DNA from: an uncultured Eubacteriales bacterium
GTDB lineage: Bacteria > Bacillota > Clostridia > Lachnospirales > Lachnospiraceae
Direction: 5' to 3'
Assembly (NCBI GenBank): GCA_949283695.1
Contig: CASDTX010000038.1
Coordinates: 17,171 to 81,170, forward strand
DNA: 64,000 nucleotides
The notes below the pieces were generated by a model, which saw only the letters and a list, made by a program, of their open reading frames with translations, was not told the DNA's origin and made no database searches. The translations under genes and the position numbers were made by a program. Position 1 is the first letter of the stretch, and each line of letters begins with the position of its first letter. Positions 8,039 to 15,860 of this stretch are shown here, in pieces.

Positions 8039-9322
8039 ATGTTATCAATGTTTGGAATGAAGAAAACGCTGAAGCAGTGGCTTACTCTCCTGGCGATCTG
8101 TATTGCCGGCGGAGTGATCTTCAAGGTCGCGTATATGAGGGATGTATTCTATGTGCCGATGCGTGAAGCATTCGGTGTAACGGATACCCAGCTCGGATGG
8201 ATGATGACGGCATTCGCCATCACGCAGTTTATCGCTTATCTCCCGGGCGGATGGATCACGGATATTGTACCGGTCAAGATCCTGGTGCCGCTGTCACTGA
8301 TCACAACCGGACTCTGCGGACTCTGGATGGCGTCTTTCCCGGACTTTAAGATCGTCCTGCTGATTCAGGCGATCATGGGCATCACGATCACACTTCTATT
8401 CTGGGAAGCAATGATCAAGGGCACGCGAATGATCGGTACTCACGAAGAACAGGGACGTCTGTTCGGGCTTCTGGAAGGCGGCCGCGGTCTCTTCTCAACA
8501 CTGATCTCTTTCGCCGCCCTGGCGATCTTCGGCCAGTTCCTGGACGCAAAAATGGGACTTCGCACGACCATGATCTTCTACGGCCTGATCCTCTGTGCTC
8601 TGGGCGTGCTGACATTCTTCTTGATCGAGAAGAATGAGACTGAGGGTGAACTTCATCCGATGGAAGCTCTCAAAGGTATGGTCCAGGTGGCGAAGCTCCC
8701 GAAGGTATGGCTCGCTGGCGCGATTATTTTCTTTGGATATTCTTTCTACAACGGCCTCGGATACCTGACCCCGTATCTGACGGACGAATACGGAATGTCT
8801 GTAAATCTCGGCGCGGCACTGAGTATCGTCCGCACTTACCTGATCGCGTTCCTCGCCGCTCCTGTAGGAGGGATCATCGCGGATAAGATGGGATCCCGCA
8901 TCAGCTACCTTAAGGTCGCGTTTGTGATCGGATCGATCCTTACCGCATTATATCTGATTATCCCCTCAGGAAGCTCTATCGTGATCGTGGTTGCGGTAAT
9001 GCTCATCCTTGCTGTCGTGATCATGACTATCCGCGGTATATATTACTCCACCACCAGTGAGATCGGAATCCCCCTTGCGCTTTCCGGAGCTGCAGCAGGT
9101 ATTCTGTCGCTGGTCGGAAACACACCCGATCTCTTTATCTTTACATTGTACGGAAGCTTTATAGACCAGTTCCCGGGAGCACAGGGCTATAAGTATATTT
9201 TTATCGTTATGATCGTATTTGCCGTTCTCGGCCTGGTGAGCTGTCTGCTCCTGTCACATATCGTAAAGAAGGAGCAGTCAAGCGGCAAGGCAAGTTCTAT
9301 CACTATCGGTCAGGATAAATAA
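8039..9322 (+). CDS. MFS transporter
   Basis: This 427-residue carrier has about 12 hydrophobic helices. AFGVTDTQLGWMMTAFAITQ and YLPGGWITDIVPVK form the first two helices and the loop 2-3 motif; a second half begins near FGYSFYNGLGYLTPYL. The ATG at 8039 follows GATGGAGG; an earlier in-frame ATG at 8024 overlaps that ribosome site. It lies between ridA and the aminotransferase-like lyase, so it probably imports or exports the amino-acid-type substrate of the lyase. The substrate cannot be read from sequence. Confidence 0.9.
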   Translation: MLSMFGMKKTLKQWLTLLAICIAGGVIFKVAYMRDVFYVPMREAFGVTDTQLGWMMTAFAITQFIAYLPGGWITDIVPVKILVPLSLITTGLCGLWMASFPDFKIVLLIQAIMGITITLLFWEAMIKGTRMIGTHEEQGRLFGLLEGGRGLFSTLISFAALAIFGQFLDAKMGLRTTMIFYGLILCALGVLTFFLIEKNETEGELHPMEALKGMVQVAKLPKVWLAGAIIFFGYSFYNGLGYLTPYLTDEYGMSVNLGAALSIVRTYLIAFLAAPVGGIIADKMGSRISYLKVAFVIGSILTALYLIIPSGSSIVIVVAVMLILAVVIMTIRGIYYSTTSEIGIPLALSGAAAGILSLVGNTPDLFIFTLYGSFIDQFPGAQGYKYIFIVMIVFAVLGLVSCLLLSHIVKKEQSSGKASSITIGQDK

Positions 9323-9352
9323 ACAATTTTTGTTCTAAAGGAGGATTTTATA

Positions 9353-10537
9353 ATGAACTATATTCATAATTTCGATGAGCCGATCAACCGTGTCGGGACA
9401 GATTCTTTTAAATGGGATTATGAGGGAGAGGATGGGAAATATATTCCGCTCGGAGTAGCTGATACTGACTTTAAAGCACCTCAGCCGGTGATCGACGCAG
9501 TGCGCAAAGTCGTTGATTTCGGAGTCTTCGCATACGGAGCACTGCCCCAGAAACGCTTTGCGGAGGCAGTGACAGGCTGGTACAAAAAACGCTATGATCT
9601 CACTGTTGATCCTGAGACCGTCCGCCATTCCCAGGGCCTGATGACAGGCGCTCTTTGGATGATCCTGAACGCCTACACAAGGCCCGGAGATAAAATTTTG
9701 ATCCAGTCCCCGGTATATAATACCTTCAACGTAGTCATCCAGGGAGCCGGCCGCTTCGTAGAGAGCAATGACCTGATCTTAAATAACGGACATTACGAGA
9801 TCGACTTCGAGGATCTGGAGAAGAAGACCGCGGATCCGAGAGTCCGCATCCTTCTCGTCTGCAATCCGCACAACCCGGTCGGCAGAGTCTGGACAGCGGA
9901 AGAGCTGATGAAAATGTACGAGATCTGTAAGAAGAACAATACGCTGATCGTCAGTGATGAGATCCATGGCGATATTGTTTACGGGGATAATAAGCACATC
10001 CCGTTCTTCTCTCTCTCCCCGGAAGTGGCAGACAATGTGGTCGTTATGAGCTCGCCGAGCAAGACCTTCAATCTGGCATGCTTCTACTCCGCATATGTTG
10101 TCATCCACAACAAGGCACTCCGGGATCAGTATATGGTTGTCTATGACGATTATCACTTTGACTACAACTATCTTGGAATTGAGGGACTGATCGCGGCATA
10201 CAATGAGTGTGAAGAATACGTGGACCAGCAAAACGAATATTTCCAGAAGAATATCGCCATCTTCCGCAATTTCCTTAAAGAAAATATGCCGGAGGTAAAG
10301 ATGATCGAGCCGGAAGGCACGTACCTGTTATGGGTAGATTTCCGCGCATGGGGACTGCCGCAGGATGAACTGATGCAAATGTTCATGAAGGGCGGCGTGA
10401 AGCTAAACAGCGGAAGCAATTACGGCAAGCCGGGCGTCGGATTCGCCCGTGTAAATATTGCCACACAGACTGCTGTCCTGGAAGAAGCGCTCGCCAAGAT
10501 TAAAGCTGTCTATGACGAGTGGAAAGCGCAGAGTTAA
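9353..10537 (+). CDS. MalY/PatB-type PLP enzyme (probable C-S beta-lyase)
   Basis: A 394-residue fold-type I aminotransferase. The conserved pieces are CNPHNPVGRVW, SDEIHGDIVYG (the Asp that contacts the pyridine ring) and SSPSKTFNLAC, with the Lys that forms the Schiff base. The N-terminal NRVGTDSFKWDYEG and LGVADTDFKAP are typical of the MalY/PatB branch, which cleaves cystathionine and other S-conjugates of cysteine to a thiol, ammonia and pyruvate. A GGAGG site lies 7 nt upstream. With RidA before it, the set looks like an S-conjugate or D-/L-cysteine catabolic operon. A true aminotransferase role remains possible. Confidence 0.88.
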   Translation: MNYIHNFDEPINRVGTDSFKWDYEGEDGKYIPLGVADTDFKAPQPVIDAVRKVVDFGVFAYGALPQKRFAEAVTGWYKKRYDLTVDPETVRHSQGLMTGALWMILNAYTRPGDKILIQSPVYNTFNVVIQGAGRFVESNDLILNNGHYEIDFEDLEKKTADPRVRILLVCNPHNPVGRVWTAEELMKMYEICKKNNTLIVSDEIHGDIVYGDNKHIPFFSLSPEVADNVVVMSSPSKTFNLACFYSAYVVIHNKALRDQYMVVYDDYHFDYNYLGIEGLIAAYNECEEYVDQQNEYFQKNIAIFRNFLKENMPEVKMIEPEGTYLLWVDFRAWGLPQDELMQMFMKGGVKLNSGSNYGKPGVGFARVNIATQTAVLEEALAKIKAVYDEWKAQS

Positions 10538-10574
10538 AAAAGACACAACTGTCATGCTAACACCCTCCATATTG

Positions 10575-10624
10575 AACAAAACCTGCCCGCGAGCTGTACC
10601 CGTCTGCTGCGGGCAGGTTTTGTT
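10575..10624 (+). terminator. Intrinsic terminator
   Basis: A 16-bp perfect stem (AACAAAACCTGCCCGC with its complement) ends the ridA operon; the foot supplies the T run. Confidence 0.9.
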
Positions 10625-10650
10625 TGCCTGATATTATTGATTTTCTCTCC

Positions 10651-10668
10651 GTAATAAAATATTATTAC
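10651..10668. promoter_or_regulatory. Palindrome upstream of YheO-type gene, candidate operator
   Basis: GTAATAAAATATTATTAC is a near-perfect palindrome 27 nt upstream of the regulator start. Its A/T pattern resembles the palindrome at 7441. It overlaps the likely core promoter, consistent with autoregulation. Confidence 0.55.
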
Positions 10669-10695
10669 AGTAAGAAAATTTTACGGAGGGACAAT

Positions 10696-11412
10696 ATGGC
10701 TTCGAAAACGCTGGAACAATATAAGGCATTGGTCAAATTTCTCGGGGAAGTGCTGGGGCAGGATTACGAAGTGGCATTATACGATCTTACCGAAAAGAAT
10801 TATCCTGCTGTTGCGGTCGCAAACGGTCAGGTCACCCAGCTGAGAACCGGCAATCCCCTGGCATCCGCTGAAGTGCAGCGGTATACTGCTCTCTGCTCTG
10901 GGGACAGCCCGATGTGCTTCCATATACCGCTGGTGGCAAAGGATGGTCATCTGCTGAGGTCATCTGCCATGCTGATCGGCGATCAGACGGATATCCGGGG
11001 ACTTCTCCGTATCACTTTTGATGACCGGCGCTATGAAGAGTTATGCGACAGACTCCTTAAACTGCTTCACCCCAAAGACTTCCGTGACACATTAGCGCCT
11101 GCGGAAAGCTGCAAAGTATCCGCTGCAGCAAGAAGTTCCTTTGCTGATCATGGCTCTGTCGTTTCTAAAAACAAAAAGGAAATCCCCTCCATGATGGACG
11201 AGCTGTTCGGAGAAGCGGTACAGGAGCTGGCGCTGCCCGAGGGGGAGCTTGATCAGGAAGAGAAGATAAAAGCGGTCGCGTACCTGTATGAACACGGACT
11301 GTTTGAGATAAAGGGCGCTGTCCCGTTCGCCGCGCGGAAGCTTTCCTGTTCTACAGCAAGCATATACCGTTATATCCACCAGTTAAAGAACAGCCCGGAT
11401 CCGCAAGCCTGA
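10696..11412 (+). CDS. YheO/DauR-type transcriptional regulator
   Basis: The protein has 238 residues. Residues 1-120 form the YheO PAS-like domain (FLGEVLGQDYEVALYDLT, then MLIGDQTDIRGLLRITFDD). Residues 175-235 form the C-terminal helix-turn-helix (FEIKGAVPFAARKLSCSTAS then IYRYIHQL). In characterised relatives such as DauR the family controls D-amino-acid catabolism. The ATG at 10696 is chosen for the GGAGGG site 9 nt upstream. It stands alone behind the ridA operon terminator and probably controls that operon, possibly together with the short paralogue. Confidence 0.88.
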   Translation: MASKTLEQYKALVKFLGEVLGQDYEVALYDLTEKNYPAVAVANGQVTQLRTGNPLASAEVQRYTALCSGDSPMCFHIPLVAKDGHLLRSSAMLIGDQTDIRGLLRITFDDRRYEELCDRLLKLLHPKDFRDTLAPAESCKVSAAARSSFADHGSVVSKNKKEIPSMMDELFGEAVQELALPEGELDQEEKIKAVAYLYEHGLFEIKGAVPFAARKLSCSTASIYRYIHQLKNSPDPQA

Positions 11413-11582
11413 TCTGCAGATGATAAAGTCAGCCTCTTTGTGAGACGAAAACGTCAAACTTCGCAATTAATCAGCTACAATTTTGACAGGTAAAAATAAT
11501 TCGTATAACATCTGTTGAAATGGGCAGACTCGGAGTATTTGTTATACAAATTCATCAAATTCTCCGAACCGGATAGAAGAAG

Positions 11583-12017
11583 GAGCTTCTGATTGCCAGT
11601 TTCCGCATTAAGGCAGATGACAGCAGTACGGCGGACAATTCCAGGGTGTCTGAGATTCGGGCTGAGCTTTTCTTCAAGCTGCTTGGTCTGAGCTATTCGA
11701 TTCATTCGGCAATGGCGGCCAGGGACAATGAGATTATCTTCCATGACAGGGAGAGCTATCAGAAGGTGATGGGAGATTTTGCGTCTCATCTCGTCAACCG
11801 GTACGGGATGGATGAAGTGGAGTCCTGGTATTTTGACCTGTGGAAGGATATGGATTATTTAAGAGAGCTTTCGAAAGGAGAGATCGATTATCTGCGGCGG
11901 GCGGCAACACCGAAAGTGGAGATGCGCAAGCTGCATGTGAGTGACGGGGTGCTGCGGATCGGGACCAGGATGCAGGCCCATGAGATCAAAGCACTGGATA
12001 TTCGTTATCAATATTGA
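11583..12017 (+). pseudogene. AraC-GH39 regulator remnant
   Basis: This frame preserves pieces of the large regulator found intact at 31255. HLVNRYGMDEVESWYFDLW corresponds to its HLVNRYGVEELESWYFEYW. Then, after a deletion of more than 300 residues, EIDYLRRAATPKVEM corresponds to EMDYLKRSAAPRLEM, and the ends match in ALDIRYQY versus LLDIQYRY. The DNA-binding domain is missing and a stop lies just upstream near 11574. A ribosome site is lacking. Its terminator also resembles that of the intact copy, so a longer segment was once shared. The preceding 11413-11582 holds no gene that I can support. Confidence 0.85.
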
Positions 12018-12023
12018 AAAAAG

Positions 12024-12062
12024 ACAGAGGACAAAAAAAGCACATCTTTTTTTGTCCTCTGT
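12024..12062 (+). terminator. Intrinsic terminator behind regulator remnant
   Basis: A perfect 17-bp stem contains GAGGACAAAAAAAG and is followed by T7. The hairpin behind the intact regulator (33760) has the same GGACAAAAAA core. Confidence 0.9.
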
Positions 12063-12141
12063 TTTTTTGTTGGAAAAAAAGAGTCTAAAACCGATGGCAA
12101 TTTAGGATAATTTGAAGAAAGTTTTTAAAGCCGCAGGCTCC

Positions 12142-12147
12142 TATAAT
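12142..12147 (+). promoter_or_regulatory. -10 element of the C-glycoside locus
   Basis: TATAAT lies 34 nt upstream of the first gene of the locus. No -35-like hexamer stands at 16-18 bp, which suits an activator-dependent promoter, for example one driven by the AraC-GH39 protein. This link is inferred. Confidence 0.6.
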
Positions 12148-12180
12148 GAAGACAAGTAAAAAAGAAAAGGAGAAAGGACA

Positions 12181-13101
12181 ATGAAATTAGGATTTGTGAG
12201 CGCCATTCTTGACACATGGTCATATGAGGAAATGATGGACTTTGCGGCAGACAACGGATTCGAGTGCGTGGAAGTGGCATGCTGGCCGCAGGGAAAAGCG
12301 GAGAGAAGATACGCCGGAGTGAGCCATATCGATGCAGAGCGTGTGCTGGAAGATGACGAATATGCAAAGCATATCGCTGATTACAGCAAAGAGAAGCAGG
12401 TAGAGATCTCCTCTCTGGCATTCTATCCAAACACGATGGACGCAGATCTTGAAAAACGCGGGGCGTCCGTAACACACCTTAAGAACCTCATAAAAGCGAG
12501 CGCGAAGCTTCATGTAGGGATGGTGACCACCTTTATCGGAAGGGACCAGTCCAAGACCGTGGAAGAGAATCTGGAGCTGGTGAAGGAGGTATGGCCTCCG
12601 ATCATCAAAACAGCAGAAGAGTACGGGGTGAAGATCGGCATCGAGAACTGTCCGATGCTCTTCGGACCGGACCAGTGGCCGGGCGGACAGAACCTGATGA
12701 CTACGCCGAAGATCTGGCGGCAGGTGTTTGAGATCCTGGACAGCGACAATCTGGGAATCAACTATGACCCCTCACATTTCGTATGGCAGATGATCGATTA
12801 TATCAAGCCGATCTATGAGTTTAAAGACAAGATATTCCATGTACATTACAAGGATATCAAAGTATATCCGGACCGTCTGAACGACTGCGGCATCATGGCA
12901 TATCCGCTGGATTTCATGTCTCCGAAGCTTCCGGGTCTGGGCGATGTAGACTGGGGCAAATATGTCTCCGCGCTGACCGATATCGGATTCGACGGATATA
13001 CATGCATTGAGGTTGAGGACAAGGCGTTCGAGGGATCGAAAGAGAAGGTGGAAGATTCCCTCAGACTGAGCCAGAGATATTTAAAACAGTTCGTGATCTG
13101 A
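12181..13101 (+). CDS. Sugar phosphate isomerase/epimerase-type TIM barrel
   Basis: A 306-residue protein of the AP-endonuclease-2 / xylose-isomerase-like fold. It begins KLGFVSAILDTWSYEEMMDF. The metal-site regions are visible: GIENCPM, GINYDPSHFVWQ, FHVHYKDIK and CIEVEDKAF, giving Glu, Asp/His, His and Glu ligands. Homologues isomerise or epimerise keto sugars. It is the first gene of the locus, with GGAG 8 nt upstream, 92 nt ahead of a MocA dehydrogenase. Known C-glucoside gene sets of gut bacteria include a similar isomerase beside the deglycosidase. Its likely job here is to convert the 3-oxo or anhydro sugar product. Confidence 0.85.
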   Translation: MKLGFVSAILDTWSYEEMMDFAADNGFECVEVACWPQGKAERRYAGVSHIDAERVLEDDEYAKHIADYSKEKQVEISSLAFYPNTMDADLEKRGASVTHLKNLIKASAKLHVGMVTTFIGRDQSKTVEENLELVKEVWPPIIKTAEEYGVKIGIENCPMLFGPDQWPGGQNLMTTPKIWRQVFEILDSDNLGINYDPSHFVWQMIDYIKPIYEFKDKIFHVHYKDIKVYPDRLNDCGIMAYPLDFMSPKLPGLGDVDWGKYVSALTDIGFDGYTCIEVEDKAFEGSKEKVEDSLRLSQRYLKQFVI

Positions 13102-13193
13102 GGCTGCAAAGAAGGACAGCGGCAGGAACAAGAGGCAATCGAAATGATTACGCCTGGGGCGTAGCAAATAAAAAACAAAAAGGAGAAAGTATC

Positions 13194-14306
13194 ATGGGAA
13201 AATTAAAAGTGGCAATCGTAGGATGCGGAGGAATCGCAAATCAGAAACACATGCCGTCATTAAAGGCAAATGCGGACAAGGCTGAGATGGTGGCTTTCTG
13301 TGACATCATTCCGGAGCGCGCAGAGAAAGCAGCGAAAGAGTACGGCGCAGAAGGGGCCAAAGTCTATACGGATTATAAGGAAATGCTGGCAGATCAGAGC
13401 GTTGAGATCGATGTTGTGCATGTATGTACACCGAACGTAGCTCACTGCCCGATCACTGTGGCTGCATTTGAGGCGGGCAAGCATGTGATGTGTGAGAAGC
13501 CAATGGCTCATAATACAGAGGACGCGCAGAAAATGCTGGACGCATGGAAGGCTTCCGGAAAGAAATTCACGATCGGATATCAGAACCGTCTGCGTGACGA
13601 CACACAGACACTGCACGCTTCCTGTGAAGCCGGAGAGCTTGGAGAGATCTATTTCGCAAAGGCTCATGCGCTCAGGAGAAGAGCAGTTCCGACATGGGGC
13701 GTATTCCCGAACAAGGCGCTGCAGGGCGGCGGACCGCTGATCGACATCGGAACACACGCACTGGATATCACACTGTGGATGATGAATAACTACGAGCCGG
13801 CATCCGTATCCGGACAGGTATTCTACAAGCTGGGACGCCAGGCTGACGGACCGGAAGGAAATGTGTTCGGACCCTGGGATCCGGAGACATTTGAGGTAGA
13901 GGATTCCGCGTTCGGACTCATTAAGATGAAGAACGGAGCCACGATCTATCTCGAGGCATCCTGGGCACTGAATGTGCTGAAATCCATGGAGGCTTCCACA
14001 ACCCTGTGCGGTACAAAAGCAGGCGCTGAGATCCATCACGGCGGAAGCTATCCCCAGGATGAGCTGATCTACAATACAGTAGAGCACAATCAGCTGATGG
14101 AAAAGACGATCTCACCGGCAGGAGTCGTTGACTTCTTCGAAGGCGGAGCTGCAGCCGAGGCGGTGCGCGAGCAGACCCAGTGGCTGGATGCGATCATCAA
14201 TGACGGCGAGCCGCTCGTAAAGCCGGAGCAGGCATTTGTCGTAACACAGATCCTGGAAGCGATCTACAAATCAGCAGAGACAGGAAAAGAAGTGTTCTTT
14301 GACTGA
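13194..14306 (+). CDS. Gfo/Idh/MocA dehydrogenase (candidate C-glycoside 3-oxidase)
   Basis: The protein has 370 residues. The N-terminal Rossmann fold starts KVAIVGCGGIANQKHMPSL. The catalytic Lys102 lies in CEKPMAHN, and Asp184 and His188 lie in LIDIGTHALDI, the usual triad of the family. These NAD(P)-dependent enzymes oxidise a sugar hydroxyl. In puerarin-degrading gut bacteria (DgpA) a member oxidises C3 of the C-linked glucose so that the deglycosidase can act. The position directly before the beta and alpha subunit genes supports that role. A GGAG site precedes the ATG. The specificity and the exact pairing with the second dehydrogenase are inferred. Confidence 0.88.
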   Translation: MGKLKVAIVGCGGIANQKHMPSLKANADKAEMVAFCDIIPERAEKAAKEYGAEGAKVYTDYKEMLADQSVEIDVVHVCTPNVAHCPITVAAFEAGKHVMCEKPMAHNTEDAQKMLDAWKASGKKFTIGYQNRLRDDTQTLHASCEAGELGEIYFAKAHALRRRAVPTWGVFPNKALQGGGPLIDIGTHALDITLWMMNNYEPASVSGQVFYKLGRQADGPEGNVFGPWDPETFEVEDSAFGLIKMKNGATIYLEASWALNVLKSMEASTTLCGTKAGAEIHHGGSYPQDELIYNTVEHNQLMEKTISPAGVVDFFEGGAAAEAVREQTQWLDAIINDGEPLVKPEQAFVVTQILEAIYKSAETGKEVFFD

Positions 14307-14369
14307 TCTGCGTCTGCATCGGCAGACGTTCAGAGAAACAGCAGTTCAGCGAAAGAGGAGGAATGAATA

Positions 14370-14765
14370 ATGGCTGGCAGACAGATCTATCATCCGAACG
14401 GGTTTAAAAATATTGAGACAGACGGGAAAGTGACCGGGTTCGAATTTCAGTTCAAAGCGCAGTATTACCGCGGCATCACACTTTCCATCGTAAGAGATAT
14501 CAAAGTCAATGTAGACGGGGTGGATTATCCGAGGGAGTCCGTGAGATTTACGGTAAACGGCGAGACCTTCACTCTTGAAGAGATGCGGACAGTGGTGGAT
14601 CCCGACTACCGCTGGGAGTTCGGCGATTATGCGACAGTCTCTGTTCTGACAGAAGGCGGTCTTGCGAAAGGAAATCATCATATCAACACATTGCAGATCA
14701 TCGATCCGTCCTACATGCCGTTCCAGATCGAGGCGGTATGTGAGGCAGACTTTGTGATCGGATAA
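14370..14765 (+). CDS. C-glycoside deglycosidase beta subunit
   Basis: The protein has 131 residues and is rich in beta strands. Features include YHPNGFKNIE, FQFKAQYYRGI and VDGVDYPRESVRFTVNGETF, then a C-terminal IDPSYMPFQIEAVC. Length, composition and position match the small beta-sandwich subunit (DgpB/DfgB) that associates with the TIM-barrel alpha subunit in C-glycoside deglycosidases. The GAGGAGG site sits 8 nt upstream of the ATG and the stop is 12 nt before the alpha gene, so the two are surely coexpressed. It has no catalytic residues of its own that I can identify; in known complexes it shapes and stabilises the active site. Confidence 0.85.
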   Translation: MAGRQIYHPNGFKNIETDGKVTGFEFQFKAQYYRGITLSIVRDIKVNVDGVDYPRESVRFTVNGETFTLEEMRTVVDPDYRWEFGDYATVSVLTEGGLAKGNHHINTLQIIDPSYMPFQIEAVCEADFVIG

Positions 14766-14777
14766 GGAGGAGCGGAC

Positions 14778-15836
14778 ATGAGTTACGATATCAAAAGAAG
14801 CGTTTCCCTGTACAGTTATCAGGATGAATATTATAACAAACAGCTTGATCTGGAAGGATGTCTCAGAGAGACGGCAAAGACCGGGGCGACTGGCGTGGAA
14901 CTTCTTGCAGAGCAGATGATCCGCAGATTCCCCCTGCCCATCGAGGATGAGGCATTTCGTGAGCAGTGGTTCGAATGGCTGAAAAAATACAATCTTGAAC
15001 CTTCCTGCTACGATGCGTTCTTAGAGAACCACATTTATGACAACAGAATGCTCTCTCTCGGTGAGCAGATCAATATGATGAAGCGCGATATCCGGCTTGC
15101 ATCCATGCTTGGCTTCAAGAACCTCCGCACACTGGTGTCCACACCGATGGATGTGATCGAGGGAAGTCTGGAGTATGCAGAGCAGATGGATGTGCGGATC
15201 GGGCTGGAGGTACACGCTCCTTTCTCACTGAATTCCGGATGGGCAGAGGGGTATATGGAGATGATCCGCCGCACAGGCACGAAATATTTCGGATTCATCC
15301 CGGATATGGGTATCTTCTGTAAGAATATCCCGGATGTTCTCAGGGACAAGGCCAGAAGGATGGGCGCTTCCGAGGAGTGCATCAAGATCGTTGACGACGC
15401 GTATGCACAGAGGATCGAGAAAGGCTTTGTGAAGATCAAATATGATCTGGATCTGGGGAAAGCCAACATGGAATACCGGATGGCGAACGGCATGAAAGAG
15501 ATGATGGATGCAGTGAAAGCAGCAGGCGGCGGCCCGGCAGACATGATGTATGCAGGTTCCTCCTTTACCTACTCCTGGTCCGAGCCGCAGGACATCATCG
15601 ACAACATTGACTACATCTATCATACCCATGCGAAGTTCTACAATGTAAACGAAGATTATGTTGAGACGGCGGTGGCGATACCGGAGGTGATCGATGCCTT
15701 CAAGAAAGCCGGATACAAGGGATACTTAAGTTCTGAGTACGAGGGCGGAGAGCATCTGAGAGCAGACATGGAAGTGGACAGCATCGAGCAGGTGAGACGC
15801 CATCAGGAAGCGATGAGAAGAGCGATCGAAGGCTGA
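14778..15836 (+). CDS. C-glycoside deglycosidase alpha subunit (TIM barrel)
   Basis: A 352-residue xylose-isomerase-like barrel. Candidate metal ligands are Glu144 (GLEVHAP), Asp176 (IPDMGIF), His282 or His284 (YHTHAKF) and Glu320 (SSEYEGG). The nearby His146 may serve as base. Enzymes of this type (DgpC/DfgA) use a divalent metal to break the C-C glycosidic bond of 3-oxo-C-glucosides through an eliminating step, with the beta subunit. AAGGAGG precedes the ATG and the beta gene ends 12 nt earlier. The specificity, whether flavone, isoflavone, anthraquinone or another C-glycoside, is not visible. An O-glycoside 3-keto lyase role is the main alternative. Confidence 0.83.
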   Translation: MSYDIKRSVSLYSYQDEYYNKQLDLEGCLRETAKTGATGVELLAEQMIRRFPLPIEDEAFREQWFEWLKKYNLEPSCYDAFLENHIYDNRMLSLGEQINMMKRDIRLASMLGFKNLRTLVSTPMDVIEGSLEYAEQMDVRIGLEVHAPFSLNSGWAEGYMEMIRRTGTKYFGFIPDMGIFCKNIPDVLRDKARRMGASEECIKIVDDAYAQRIEKGFVKIKYDLDLGKANMEYRMANGMKEMMDAVKAAGGGPADMMYAGSSFTYSWSEPQDIIDNIDYIYHTHAKFYNVNEDYVETAVAIPEVIDAFKKAGYKGYLSSEYEGGEHLRADMEVDSIEQVRRHQEAMRRAIEG

Positions 15837-15860
15837 GAGCCTGAAAGGAAGGGCAGAGTT

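Noticed and set aside
13260-14087. 275-codon antisense frame over the first MocA dehydrogenase
   Set aside because: Same reasons: full overlap with a catalytic-triad gene and no family resemblance.
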